Shown here in pieces: positions 17,785 through 26,040 of a stretch of 64,000 nt of DNA; position 1 is the stretch's first letter; every line of letters begins with the position of its first letter. This stretch comes from an uncultured Lachnospiraceae bacterium (GTDB lineage: Bacteria; Bacillota; Clostridia; Lachnospirales; Lachnospiraceae): the NCBI GenBank assembly GCA_902779305.1, contig CACZBD010000016.1, positions 1-64,000 of the forward strand. The letters run 5' to 3'. The translations under genes were made by a program, and so were the position numbers. The notes beneath the pieces are model-generated. The model was not told the origin of the DNA. It did no database searches and saw only the letters and a program-made list of their open reading frames with translations.

Positions 17785-18507
17785 ATGCAGAAAAAGAAGG
17801 CCCTGATCACCGGCGCGTCCGGTGGGATCGGAAAAGCGATCGCGGAAACATTTGCAAAAGAAGGATATGACCTTTATCTGACCTGTAGGAAGGCAGAACA
17901 AGTTCTTTTATCTCTTGCAAAAGAACTGCGGGAGAACTACGGGGCAGACTGTGTCACGTTTTCCGGGGATCTTTCGGATTCCGAAGTCTGTGAGCAGTTG
18001 TTTGCCAAAATCAAGGACCTGGATGTTCTTGTCAACAATGCGGGGATCGCTTCCATCGGGCTGCTGACGGATCTGACTCCCGAACGGTGGAAAGAGATCG
18101 AGGGGATCAATCTAAGCGCGCCCCTCTATCTGTCAAGACTTGCGATCCCGCTGTTCTTACGGAAAAAGAACGGCTGTATCATCAATATCTCCTCGGTATG
18201 GGGCGATGTGGGCGCATCCATGGAAGTGGCTTATTCCGCGACAAAGGGCGGACTGAATGCCATGACGAGGGCGCTTGCCAAGGAACTGGGACCCAGCAAT
18301 ATCCGGGTGAATGCCATTTCCTGCGGCCTGATCGATACACCGATGAATGCCCATTTAAGTTCTGAAGAATGGGACAAACTGATCGAAGAGATCCCGGCAG
18401 ACCGGGCCGGAAAGCCGGAAGAGGTTGCTGCTCTTGCGCTTCAGCTTGCAGAAAGCAGCTCCTATCTGACCGGTCAGGTGATCCGCCTGGACGGCGGCTG
18501 GATCTGA
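17785..18507 (+). CDS. Short-chain dehydrogenase/reductase (FabG-like)
   Basis: The 240-residue enzyme has the classical SDR pattern: cofactor motif TGASGGIG (residues 9-16), NNAG near residue 87, catalytic serine in INISSVWG, YSATKGG with the Tyr-x-x-x-Lys pair, and the C-terminal LTGQVIRLDGGW. It resembles 3-oxoacyl-ACP reductases, but sits outside any fatty-acid cluster, so the true substrate is uncertain. It begins 42 bp after the exporter gene and is followed after 38 bp by the cation exchanger. NAD(P)H preference cannot be read with certainty; R33 after the second strand (LTCRKAE) suggests NADPH. Confidence 0.85.
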   Translation: MQKKKALITGASGGIGKAIAETFAKEGYDLYLTCRKAEQVLLSLAKELRENYGADCVTFSGDLSDSEVCEQLFAKIKDLDVLVNNAGIASIGLLTDLTPERWKEIEGINLSAPLYLSRLAIPLFLRKKNGCIINISSVWGDVGASMEVAYSATKGGLNAMTRALAKELGPSNIRVNAISCGLIDTPMNAHLSSEEWDKLIEEIPADRAGKPEEVAALALQLAESSSYLTGQVIRLDGGWI

Positions 18508-18545
18508 TCGAAATATCAAACAATACGATTAGTGAGGAAAAGAAC

Positions 18546-19529
18546 ATGATCATGCTGAAAGCGGTTTTGCTTTTTTGTCTGGGCTTGGCATGCCTGATCA
18601 AAGGCGGTGACTGGTTTGTGGACGGTGCGACGGGGATCGCCCACCGTTTTCATGTGCCGGAGCTGCTGATCGGCGCAACTGTCGTCTCCATCGGAACGAC
18701 GCTTCCGGAGGTAATGGTTTCGGCAACTGCCGCAGCAAACGGGATCTCGGATATCGCATATGGGAATGCGATCGGCTCCATTATCTGTAATACGGCACTG
18801 ATCTCCGCGCTGACGGTTGCCATTGCGCCTTCCGTTGTGGAAAAGAAATCCCTGAAGGTTCCCGTGCTGTTTTTCTTCGGTGCTGCAGTCCTCTATGCGC
18901 TGTGCGCTTATGTGTTCGGAAAGTTTGACCGGTGGTCCGGGATCCTGCTGCTTACGATCTTTGCCGTATATATGGTCCTTTTGGTCAGACAGGCCGTAAC
19001 GGAAGGCAAGCAGGTACGGCAGGATGGCGAAAAGACGGAAGGAACGGAAACGAAACAGGCGCCTTTATGGAAAGAGATCCTGTTCCTGATCATCGGCGCG
19101 GCTCTGATCGCAGTCGGCGCCAAACTCCTGGTGGATAACGGCACGCTGATCGCAGAAGGACTCGGCGTTCCCAAAACGGTGATCGCGCTGACGTTTGTGG
19201 CACTCGGCACTTCCCTGCCGGAGCTTGTCACGGCGATCGTCTCCCTTGCAAAAGGGCACGGCGCGCTTTCTCTCGGAAATATCATCGGCGCTAATCTCTT
19301 TAATCTGGTTCTGGTCAGCGGAACGGCGATCACGATCAGCCCGTTCGTGGTCCCGGCCGAAAAAAGGATCGCCGGCATGAATGCATCCCTGGTCGTGGAT
19401 ATCCCGCTGGTATTTCTGGTCATGCTGCTCTTAACGATCCCGGCATTGCTGACGGGAAAACTGAAACGTTATCAGGGTATCCTGCTCCTTGCAATTTACG
19501 CGGGATACTGCTGCTTCCAATTTATCTAA
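18546..19529 (+). CDS. Calcium/sodium antiporter (CaCA family, YrbG-like)
   Basis: The 327-residue membrane protein has about ten helices and the two inverted CaCA repeats. The alpha-1 motif is IGTTLPEVMVSATAAANG with GNAIGSIICN, and the alpha-2 motif is ALGTSLPELVTAIVSLAKG with GNIIGANLFNLVLV. Both conserved acidic residues (in LPE) are present. A hydrophilic loop of about 30 residues (TEGKQVRQDGEKTEGTETK) separates the halves. It probably exchanges Ca2+ or another cation for Na+ or H+. GAGGAAAAGAAC before the ATG at 18546 sets the start. Confidence 0.88.
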   Translation: MIMLKAVLLFCLGLACLIKGGDWFVDGATGIAHRFHVPELLIGATVVSIGTTLPEVMVSATAAANGISDIAYGNAIGSIICNTALISALTVAIAPSVVEKKSLKVPVLFFFGAAVLYALCAYVFGKFDRWSGILLLTIFAVYMVLLVRQAVTEGKQVRQDGEKTEGTETKQAPLWKEILFLIIGAALIAVGAKLLVDNGTLIAEGLGVPKTVIALTFVALGTSLPELVTAIVSLAKGHGALSLGNIIGANLFNLVLVSGTAITISPFVVPAEKRIAGMNASLVVDIPLVFLVMLLLTIPALLTGKLKRYQGILLLAIYAGYCCFQFI

Positions 19530-19530
19530 G

Positions 19531-19578
19531 CCGCAAAGAAAACCAAGCGACGCGAAGCAGCATTTGATTTTTTGCGGC
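19531..19578 (+). other. Hairpin between exchanger and thioredoxin reductase genes
   Basis: GCCGCAAA at the left pairs with TTTGCGGC at the right over a loop of about 32 nt containing GCGACGCGAAGC. There is no T-run after it. It could be a processing site or a weak terminator. Confidence 0.3.
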
Positions 19579-19617
19579 ACATAGCGAGAAAAGCCGGATG
19601 CGAAGGAGGGATTTATT

Positions 19618-20544
19618 ATGTCTGAACTTTATGATCTGATCATCATCGGTGCGGGCCCTGCGGGAATGTGCGCCGCAATCTATGCCGGGAGAGCCGAATT
19701 AAAGACATTACTGATCGAACGCAACCCGATGGGCGGCGGACAGATTGTCAATACCTACGAAGTGGACAATTATCCGGGACTTCCCGGGATCAACGGGTTT
19801 GATCTGGGCATGAAGATGTCCGAACACGTGGACCGCTTCAAAGTCGACAGAAAAGAAACACAGGTGCTTTCCATGGATCTAACCGGAGCGGAGAAGATCG
19901 TCCGCACCGAGGCGGGTGATTTTTCCGGAAAAACGGTCCTGATCACAAGCGGAAATTCTCCGAGAAAACTGGGGGTTCCCGGCGAAGCGGAACTGACCGG
20001 GATGGGTGTATCCTATTGCGCGACCTGCGACGGCGCCTTTTTCAGAAATAAAGTTGCCGTTGTCGTGGGCGGCGGAGACGTTGCCGTGGAAGATGCGATC
20101 TTTTTGGCACGAGGCTGTTCAAAGGTCTATCTCGTGCACAGAAGGAACGAACTGCGCGCGGCAAAGATCCTGCAGACAGCGCTTTTTGCCATGGATAATG
20201 TGGAGCCTGTATGGGACAGTGTTGTGGAATCCATAGAGGGAAAAGATCTGGTCACGTCGGTGAAACTGAAAAACGTAAAAACGAACGAAGTGACGGAACT
20301 TGAAACGAGTGCGGTATTTGTTGCGGTCGGCACACAGCCGAACAGCGATTTTTATATGAATGCAGGCCTTGAAACGGATCAAAACGGATACATCGTGGCT
20401 TCAGAGGACTGCAAAACAAATCTTCCCGGGGTATTTGCGGCCGGCGATGTCCGCACCAAGCGGCTCCGTCAGGTGTCCACCGCAGTGGGCGACGGGGCGA
20501 ATGCCATCACTTCTGTAATGGATGCGTTACTTAACATAATTTGA
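19618..20544 (+). CDS. trxB: Thioredoxin reductase
   Basis: The 308-residue flavoprotein starts with the FAD motif IIGAGPAGMCAAIYAGRA. It has the redox-active pair CATCDG (residues about 138-141), the NADPH motif VVGGGDVAVEDA with HRRNELRA, and the C-terminal GVFAAGDVRTKRLRQVSTAVGDGANA. Length and order match standard low-molecular-weight TrxB. It reduces thioredoxin with NADPH in the cytosol. A GAAGGAGGG ribosome binding site precedes the ATG. No thioredoxin gene is adjacent. The promoter of the next gene overlaps its stop codon. Confidence 0.93.
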   Translation: MSELYDLIIIGAGPAGMCAAIYAGRAELKTLLIERNPMGGGQIVNTYEVDNYPGLPGINGFDLGMKMSEHVDRFKVDRKETQVLSMDLTGAEKIVRTEAGDFSGKTVLITSGNSPRKLGVPGEAELTGMGVSYCATCDGAFFRNKVAVVVGGGDVAVEDAIFLARGCSKVYLVHRRNELRAAKILQTALFAMDNVEPVWDSVVESIEGKDLVTSVKLKNVKTNEVTELETSAVFVAVGTQPNSDFYMNAGLETDQNGYIVASEDCKTNLPGVFAAGDVRTKRLRQVSTAVGDGANAITSVMDALLNII

Positions 20545-20569
20545 CAAACGCTCTGATTTCATGTATATT
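20541..20569 (+). promoter_or_regulatory. SigA-type promoter of the NlpC/P60 gene
   Basis: Perfect TTGACA at 20541-20546, a 17-bp spacer and TATATT at 20564-20569. The -35 element contains the TGA stop of trxB. Confidence 0.75.
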
Positions 20570-20620
20570 GTTTTCGTAACAATTTTGTAACATTCGAGCA
20601 GTCCGAACCATGAGGTTTTT

Positions 20621-22021
20621 ATGAAAAAAACGATCATCCGTGTTGCGGCGATGCTTACGATTCTGGCGCTTTTTCTGATAAGTGCCAAACCGGTATCGGC
20701 ATCTTCGTACCTGCCGGCAGCAGGAGGAGCGCTTGCATACGGGGATGGTATCTCCATCAGCGATATCAAGGCGACGCTTGCAAAGAGCCAGGCACATAAA
20801 ACAGCTGCCGCAACACATGCAAATATCAATAATAAAGCTTATGTGGCTTCGTCGGAAGACGGTGTCGGCGCAACGGGCGAGGAAGGAACGGCTCTGAAAG
20901 CCGAAACGCCTGCGTCCAAAGCCATGGCCGAGAATAACGGTGTTGCCGGTTCCGCGGCCGATGCGGCGCCTGTCGCGGTCACCACCTATGATAACGGTGA
21001 TGACGGAAGCGATACCGAACTGGATGACGATCAGCTTTACACGCCTTCCATGCAGATCAATATCGAGAGCCATATTGTGGAAGACGGCGAGCAGGACCTT
21101 TCCAATACGATCATTGCCAAATGTAACGGCTGGGTCAATGTCCGCGCGGAAGCCAGTGAGGAAGCTGAGATCGTCGGAAAACTGTATGATAAATCCGCCG
21201 GTGTGTGGCTCGGAAAAGAAGGAGACTGGTACAAGATCCAGTCCGGCTCCTGTACCGGTTACGTAAAAGGCGAGTATGTTGTATCCGGCGAGGAAGCGAT
21301 CGCGCTTGCGGAAGAGGTCGGACAGAGAGTGGCGGTTGTCAATACGACGACTTTAAAGGTCCGCGAACAGGCCGACATCAATTCACCGGTTCTGGGTCTT
21401 GTGGGTAATGAGGACCGTCTGAGCGTTCTTGAAGAGACCGACGAATGGTGTAAGGTATCCATCGAAGAAGGTGACGGCTGGATCAACAAGGAATACGTGA
21501 AACTGCGTACCGAATTTGTACAGGCCGAATCCAAGGAAGAGGAAGAAGCAAGACTTCGCAGAGAAGAAGAAGAGAGAAAGAAAGCGAATGCCGCTGCAAA
21601 GAAAGCAACGCAGAAGGGCGGCAAGAACGCAGCTGCAGGCTCTGCCGCAGTTGCCGCATACGGCGTCTCCGGAAGCGGTTACGGCGCATCTGTTGCCAAC
21701 TATGCACTGCAGTTCGTCGGAAATCCGTATGTATACGGCGGAACTAGTCTGACAAACGGAACCGACTGCTCCGGCTTCACCATGAGCGTTTACCGCAACT
21801 TCGGTGTTGCCCTGCCGCACTCTTCCGGTGCACAGAGGGCTTGCGGTTACAGCGTCGGCTCGATCGCCAATGCGCAGCCGGGTGATATCGTATGTTATTC
21901 CGGTCACGTGGCGCTCTACATCGGAAACGGCATGATCGTCCATGCATCTACGGCGAAGACCGGTATCAAGGTTTCCACCGCGGGCTATCGTCAGATCCTG
22001 GATATCAGACGAATCTTCTAA
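20621..22021 (+). CDS. Secreted SH3b/NlpC-P60 cell-wall hydrolase
   Basis: A signal peptide of about 27 residues ends near ISAKPVSASS. Two bacterial SH3 repeats follow (CNGWVNVRAEASEEAEIVGKL and VNTTTLKVREQADINSPVLG). Next come a charged helical linker rich in Glu, Arg and Lys (residues about 300-335), an alanine-rich stretch, and a C-terminal NlpC/P60 domain. The catalytic cysteine is in GTDCSGFTMSVY, the histidine in YSGHVALYIGN, and the third polar residue is likely the histidine in MIVHAST. The enzyme should cleave peptide bonds in peptidoglycan outside the cell, with the SH3 domains binding the wall. It has its own promoter and terminator. Confidence 0.9.
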   Translation: MKKTIIRVAAMLTILALFLISAKPVSASSYLPAAGGALAYGDGISISDIKATLAKSQAHKTAAATHANINNKAYVASSEDGVGATGEEGTALKAETPASKAMAENNGVAGSAADAAPVAVTTYDNGDDGSDTELDDDQLYTPSMQINIESHIVEDGEQDLSNTIIAKCNGWVNVRAEASEEAEIVGKLYDKSAGVWLGKEGDWYKIQSGSCTGYVKGEYVVSGEEAIALAEEVGQRVAVVNTTTLKVREQADINSPVLGLVGNEDRLSVLEETDEWCKVSIEEGDGWINKEYVKLRTEFVQAESKEEEEARLRREEEERKKANAAAKKATQKGGKNAAAGSAAVAAYGVSGSGYGASVANYALQFVGNPYVYGGTSLTNGTDCSGFTMSVYRNFGVALPHSSGAQRACGYSVGSIANAQPGDIVCYSGHVALYIGNGMIVHASTAKTGIKVSTAGYRQILDIRRIF

Positions 22022-22047
22022 ACATCATCAGGATAAAAATCATGACG

Positions 22048-22081
22048 GCGGTTCGGCCTTTGAGGCCGGGCCGCTCTTTTT
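22048..22081 (+). terminator. Terminator of the NlpC/P60 gene
   Basis: A 12-bp stem (22048-22059 with 22063-22074, including G-T pairs) has a 3-nt loop and is followed by TCTTTTTAT. Confidence 0.85.
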
Positions 22082-22165
22082 ATCCCGGAAACGGCACGTA
22101 CATCTTGCATCTTTGACGCTTTACTGCGATAATAGAGTAAAATCTGTTGTGGGAGGAGATCAACC

Positions 22166-23773
22166 ATGAAAAAGAAATCCGTTTTACTGGCCGTGTGCAT
22201 TCCCGTTGTTATGATCGCCGTGATCCTGATCGTCAATGCAGCCGGCATGGGGAACTTTACCGGAACGCTTTGGGCGCTGGTGCCGCCGCTTACCGCGATC
22301 GTTCTGGCACTGATCACCAAAGAAGTCTATTCTTCGCTGTTTATCGGCGTGGTACTCGGCGCACTGATGGCCGGAGGGTGTTCCTTTACGGGGACGGTTG
22401 ACAAACTGGTCCTGGAAGGGATCACACAGTCCGTTTCGGATATCGCCGGGATCCTGGTATTCCTGGTGATCCTCGGCATCATCGTCGCTCTGGTGAACAA
22501 ATCGGGCGCATCCAGAGCCTTTGGAGCCTGGGCGCAGACGCATATCAAGACAAAGATCGGTGCCGGACTTGCAACATTTCTGCTGGGTGTTCTGATCTTT
22601 ATCGATGACTACTTCAACTGCCTGACCGTCGGATCCGTTATGGCGCCTGTCACGGATGCCAAGAAGATCAGCCGCGCAAAACTGGCGTATCTGATCGATG
22701 CCACGGCTGCACCGGTCTGTATGATCGCACCGGTCTCGAGCTGGGCGGCAGCAGTCGCAAGCTATGTGGATTCGGAAAAGTATTCGGATATCGAGCTGTT
22801 TGTCCGCGCGATCCCTTACAATTTCTATTCGATCTTAACGCTTGTATTCGTGATCGCTCTTTGTGTTCTGAATTTTGACTACGGAAAGATGAAAGAGTTT
22901 GAAAAGAAGGCACAGGAAACCGGAGATGTGGGGGCGCTTACGCTTTCTTCCGAGGAGGAGAGAACACTTCGCGTTGACGGTCCCGAGACGCCGGCGAAAG
23001 GAAAGCTCCTTGACCTGATCATCCCGATCGTTTTACTGATCGCATGCTGTGTCTGGGGGCTTTTGTATGTCGGTTTTCATGTGGACGGCGTTACGAACTT
23101 TATCCAGGCTTTTTCGGAAACCGATGCCTATCAGGGACTGCCCTGGGGCAGCGTCATCGCGCTTGTCTTAACGGCGATCTATCTGGTCTGCCGCAAGGTC
23201 ATTTCCTTTGAAGATGCGCTTGCCTGCATCCCGAAAGGATTTGTTGCCATGGTGCCTGCGATCACGATCTTAACGCTTGCGACTTCCTTAAAAACGATGA
23301 TCGATATTCTGGATGCCAAAGGTTTTGTACAGCAGACGCTCTCGGGCGCGCAGGGACTGCAGTGGCTGCTTCCCGCCCTGGTGTTTGCGGTAGCCTGCGT
23401 GGTATCGTTTGCAACAGGAACTTCCTGGGGGACTTTCGGTATTCTGATCCCGATCGTATGCGCGGTATTCCCTGAGACCAGCGACCTGTTTTTTGTCGGG
23501 ATCTCTGCCTGCCTGGCCGGTGCAGTCTGCGGCGACCACTGCTCACCGATCTCGGATACAACGATCATGTCGTCAGCGGGCGCGCACTGTAACCATCTGG
23601 ATCATGTTTCGACCCAGCTGCCTTATGCGATCAGCGTTGCAGCGATCTCGCTGGTCTGCTATCTCCTTGCGGGCGCGCTCGAACTGATCCGCCTGACCTG
23701 GCTGTCCATACCGCTTGGGATCGTTCTGGTAATTGCCTTCCTGTTCTTCATGAAGAAGCGAAGCACAAAATAG
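22166..23773 (+). CDS. NhaC-family Na+/H+ antiporter
   Basis: The 535-residue protein has about 12 hydrophobic segments. Family landmarks are PPLTAIVLALITKEVYSSLFIGV, IFIDDYFNCLTVGSVMAPVTD, a C-terminal SFATGTSWGTFGILIPI and GDHCSPISDTTIMSSAGAHC. It probably exchanges Na+ (or a carboxylate or amine, as some relatives do) for protons at the membrane. There is no partner gene nearby. The start ATG at 22166 follows GGGAGGAG at 22152-22159. Confidence 0.88.
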   Translation: MKKKSVLLAVCIPVVMIAVILIVNAAGMGNFTGTLWALVPPLTAIVLALITKEVYSSLFIGVVLGALMAGGCSFTGTVDKLVLEGITQSVSDIAGILVFLVILGIIVALVNKSGASRAFGAWAQTHIKTKIGAGLATFLLGVLIFIDDYFNCLTVGSVMAPVTDAKKISRAKLAYLIDATAAPVCMIAPVSSWAAAVASYVDSEKYSDIELFVRAIPYNFYSILTLVFVIALCVLNFDYGKMKEFEKKAQETGDVGALTLSSEEERTLRVDGPETPAKGKLLDLIIPIVLLIACCVWGLLYVGFHVDGVTNFIQAFSETDAYQGLPWGSVIALVLTAIYLVCRKVISFEDALACIPKGFVAMVPAITILTLATSLKTMIDILDAKGFVQQTLSGAQGLQWLLPALVFAVACVVSFATGTSWGTFGILIPIVCAVFPETSDLFFVGISACLAGAVCGDHCSPISDTTIMSSAGAHCNHLDHVSTQLPYAISVAAISLVCYLLAGALELIRLTWLSIPLGIVLVIAFLFFMKKRSTK

Positions 23774-23995
23774 ACCAAATTGTGTACCCTGCACAAAAGG
23801 AAAAAAGTCAATAGGGAAAAAGAAAAATAACGTTCGAAATTCGAAAAAAGATATCCACCGATTTTTCGGAGTGAAAAGTTGAAAAAATGGACTTATTCAC
23901 GGAGTTATTCACATTATCCACAGGAAATAACGGGTATTTTTCTTAAAGAAGGCGAACGGACGTTTTGTGAAATATCACGGTTTATGTGTTTTTTG

Positions 23996-24040
23996 GGACC
24001 TTTTGCAACCACAGTCTTGGATGCAAAAGGTCCTTTGTTT
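23996..24040 (+). terminator. Perfect 12-bp hairpin with T-rich tail
   Basis: GGACCTTTTGCA (23996-24007) pairs perfectly with TGCAAAAGGTCC (24022-24033) across a 14-nt loop, then TTTGTTTC. It would work as a terminator for transcripts coming from the DnaA-box region or from the antiporter gene. The loop is longer than usual for a terminator. Confidence 0.6.
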
Positions 24041-24073
24041 CATAAAAAGTTTATGGAGATTAAAGGCCTCTTA

Positions 24074-24082
24074 TGGTATACT
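24074..24082 (+). promoter_or_regulatory. Extended -10 promoter of hpf
   Basis: TGG-TATACT forms an extended -10 element 65 bp before the hpf start. No clear -35 is seen. The predicted leader is about 58 nt. Confidence 0.5.
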
Positions 24083-24146
24083 GTTCTTGTAACAAAAGAG
24101 CACCGCGGCAGATCCTGCCGATGCTCAAAGGAAAGGGGTGACCGGC

Positions 24147-24674
24147 ATGAAATTTACGATTGTTGGCAAGAACATTGACATTACCGAGGGACTCAAAAAT
24201 GCAGTCGAGGACAAGATCGGTAAACTGGAGAGATATTTTACACCGGACACGGAAGTTCACGTAACCTTAAGCGTAGAGAAGGAAAGACAGAAGATCGAAG
24301 TCACGATCCCCGTAAAGGGTTCGATCATCAGATCCGAACAGGCAAGCAACGATATGTATGTTTCCATTGATCTTGTGGAAGAGATCATCGAGAGACAGCT
24401 GAAGAAATACAAAAACAAGTTGATCGATTCCAAACACGGTTCCTCGAATTTCAAGCAGGATTTTCTTGAGAAAGAATATTCCGACGAAGAGGAGATCAAG
24501 ATCGTCCGTTCCAAACGTTTTGACATCAAGCCGATGTATCCCGAGGATGCCTGCATCCAGATGGAACTTCTCGGTCACAGTTTTTATGTATTCTGTAATG
24601 CGGAAACAGACCAGGTCAACGTGGTCTATAAGAGAAAAGGCAATACTTACGGATTGATCGAGCCGGAGATTTAG
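24147..24674 (+). CDS. hpf: Long-form ribosome hibernation promoting factor
   Basis: The 175-residue protein has an N-terminal S30AE/YfiA domain (residues 1-100; MKFTIVGKNIDITEGLKN, EVHVTLSVEKERQKIEVTI) and a C-terminal dimerisation domain (residues about 118-175; RSKRFDIKPMYPEDACIQMELLGHSFYVF). This is the long form that makes 100S ribosome dimers in stationary-phase Firmicutes. The ATG at 24147 is served by GAAAGGGG at 24131-24138; an in-frame GTG at 24138 overlaps it and is less likely. The location just before secA-prfB agrees with the common Firmicutes order, here interrupted by mtnA. Confidence 0.93.
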   Translation: MKFTIVGKNIDITEGLKNAVEDKIGKLERYFTPDTEVHVTLSVEKERQKIEVTIPVKGSIIRSEQASNDMYVSIDLVEEIIERQLKKYKNKLIDSKHGSSNFKQDFLEKEYSDEEEIKIVRSKRFDIKPMYPEDACIQMELLGHSFYVFCNAETDQVNVVYKRKGNTYGLIEPEI

Positions 24675-24716
24675 GAACAACCGGGGCAGGATCAACAGGT
24701 CCGTGATCTTAACAGG

Positions 24717-24747
24717 AAGGGGAACACCGGCGGTGGTTCCCTTTCTT
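24717..24747 (+). terminator. Terminator of hpf
   Basis: A stem of about 12 bp with one bulge (24717-24728 with 24732-24744) has a GGC loop and is followed by CTTTCTTT. Confidence 0.65.
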
Positions 24748-24830
24748 TACGCGTGCCGGTGAGGTTCAAAGCGTACGCCGCTCCGGACCGGACTTCCCAA
24801 AACGATCATACAGACAAAAAGGAAAAGAAG

Positions 24831-25904
24831 ATGAAAACAGGACTGACATTTGATACCGTGGCGCTTAACGATCAGGAAAATGCACTGGTCATCATCGACC
24901 AGACCAGACTTCCGAATGAAGAGGTGATCCTGAAACTGAAAACGCAGAAAGAGATCCATGATGCCATTTATCTGCTGCAGGTGCGCGGCGCACCGGCCAT
25001 CGGCGTGGCAGCAGCTTACGGGATCTATCTGGCTGCAAAGGAGATTCGGACGGATGATTTTGATACCTTCCTGAAGGAATTCCGGGTGGCGAAGGAATAT
25101 CTGAATGCATCCAGACCGACGGCCGTGAATCTGTCCTGGGCGCTGCGCCGGATGGAGAACGTTGTGCTATCCAATGCCGACAGGACTGTGGAAGAGATCG
25201 TGGGGCTTCTGAAAGAAGAAGCGGTGGAGATCCAGGAAGAGGATATCCGGATCTGCAGAGCGATCGGAGAACACAGCCTCAGTCTCATCAAAAAAGGCGA
25301 CGGGCTGCTGACGCACTGCAATGCCGGGCAATTGGCAACCAGCCGTTATGGAACGGCCACTTCCGTGATGTATCTGGGGCAGGAAAAGGGCTATGACCTT
25401 CATGTCTATGCGGATGAGACCAGGCCGCTGCTGCAGGGGGCCAGGCTGACGGCTTACGAACTGAACAAAGCGGGGATCGACGTGACGCTGATCTGCGACA
25501 ACATGGCTTCCACCGTCATGAAGCAGGGAAAGATCCAGGCCGTGTTTGTCGGCTGCGACAGGGTGGCAATGAACGGAGATGCGGCCAACAAGATCGGAAC
25601 TTCAGGGGTGGCGATCCTTGCAAAGCATTACGGCATTCCGTTTTATGTCTGCGCGCCTTCTTCCACGATCGATGAGAAATTATCGGACGGTTCACAGATC
25701 CCGATCGAACAAAGGGACGGGGAAGAGATCACGACCATGTGGTATCAGCGGAAGATGACCGCAGACGGCGTGAAGACATACAATCCCGCGTTTGACGTGA
25801 CGGATCATGAGCTGATCAGCGCGATCATTACGGAAAACGGGATCGCAAGGGCACCGTATACCGAATCCCTGCATAAGATGCTGTCCGGCACAAAAGGACA
25901 CTGA
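24831..25904 (+). CDS. mtnA: Methylthioribose-1-phosphate isomerase-like protein
   Basis: The 357-residue protein has the MtnA/eIF-2B-alpha fold pattern. Markers are [17 protein letters not shown], the proposed catalytic cysteine in [28 protein letters not shown], the catalytic aspartate in [18 protein letters not shown], and [12 protein letters not shown]. MtnA interconverts 5-methylthioribose-1-phosphate and its ribulose form in methionine salvage. No other methionine-salvage gene is seen nearby, so it may instead act in salvage of 5-deoxyribose or another aldose-1-phosphate, as described for some anaerobes. The ATG at 24831 follows AAAAGGAAAAGAAG. Confidence 0.88.
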   Translation: MKTGLTFDTVALNDQENALVIIDQTRLPNEEVILKLKTQKEIHDAIYLLQVRGAPAIGVAAAYGIYLAAKEIRTDDFDTFLKEFRVAKEYLNASRPTAVNLSWALRRMENVVLSNADRTVEEIVGLLKEEAVEIQEEDIRICRAIGEHSLSLIKKGDGLLTHCNAGQLATSRYGTATSVMYLGQEKGYDLHVYADETRPLLQGARLTAYELNKAGIDVTLICDNMASTVMKQGKIQAVFVGCDRVAMNGDAANKIGTSGVAILAKHYGIPFYVCAPSSTIDEKLSDGSQIPIEQRDGEEITTMWYQRKMTADGVKTYNPAFDVTDHELISAIITENGIARAPYTESLHKMLSGTKGH

Positions 25905-25964
25905 AAATGCCGAAAAATGCTGAAAAATCCCGAAAAGTTCATAATTTATTAACAGTTGTGCGGA

Positions 25965-25993
25965 TTGAATAACAGGGGTGTTTCTGTTAAAAT
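25965..25993 (+). promoter_or_regulatory. SigA-type promoter of secA
   Basis: TTGAAT (25965-25970), a 17-bp spacer and TAAAAT (25988-25993), 48 bp before the secA ATG. The -10 context GTTTCTGTTAAAATAAT recurs at 60006-60022. Confidence 0.7.
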
Positions 25994-26040
25994 AATCTTT
26001 GGCTTATTTTTCGATTGAAAACGGAGTGTTTTAAAAGTAT

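Larger units (their letters stand above)
23774..24146 (+). other. 373-bp intergenic region with DnaA-box-like cluster
   Basis: No convincing gene is present. The first half is A-rich. Three tandem 9-mers in the same orientation match the DnaA box: TTATTCACG (23893-23901, one mismatch), TTATTCACA (23905-23913) and TTATCCACA (23914-23922, perfect consensus). A weaker copy, ATATCCACC, is at 23851-23859. A perfect 12-bp hairpin lies at 23996-24033. The hpf promoter is at the right end. The small open frame that crosses the boxes does not look like a protein. Confidence 0.6.

Noticed and set aside
23851..23922. Possible chromosomal origin of replication
   Set aside because: DnaA-like boxes are present, but dnaA, dnaN, gyrase or rpmH genes are not, and no AT-rich unwinding repeat is clear. 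Kept only as a DnaA-box cluster.
23879..24178. 99-codon frame in the hpf upstream region
   Set aside because: It runs through the DnaA-like boxes, the 12-bp hairpin and the hpf promoter and shows no protein-like features.
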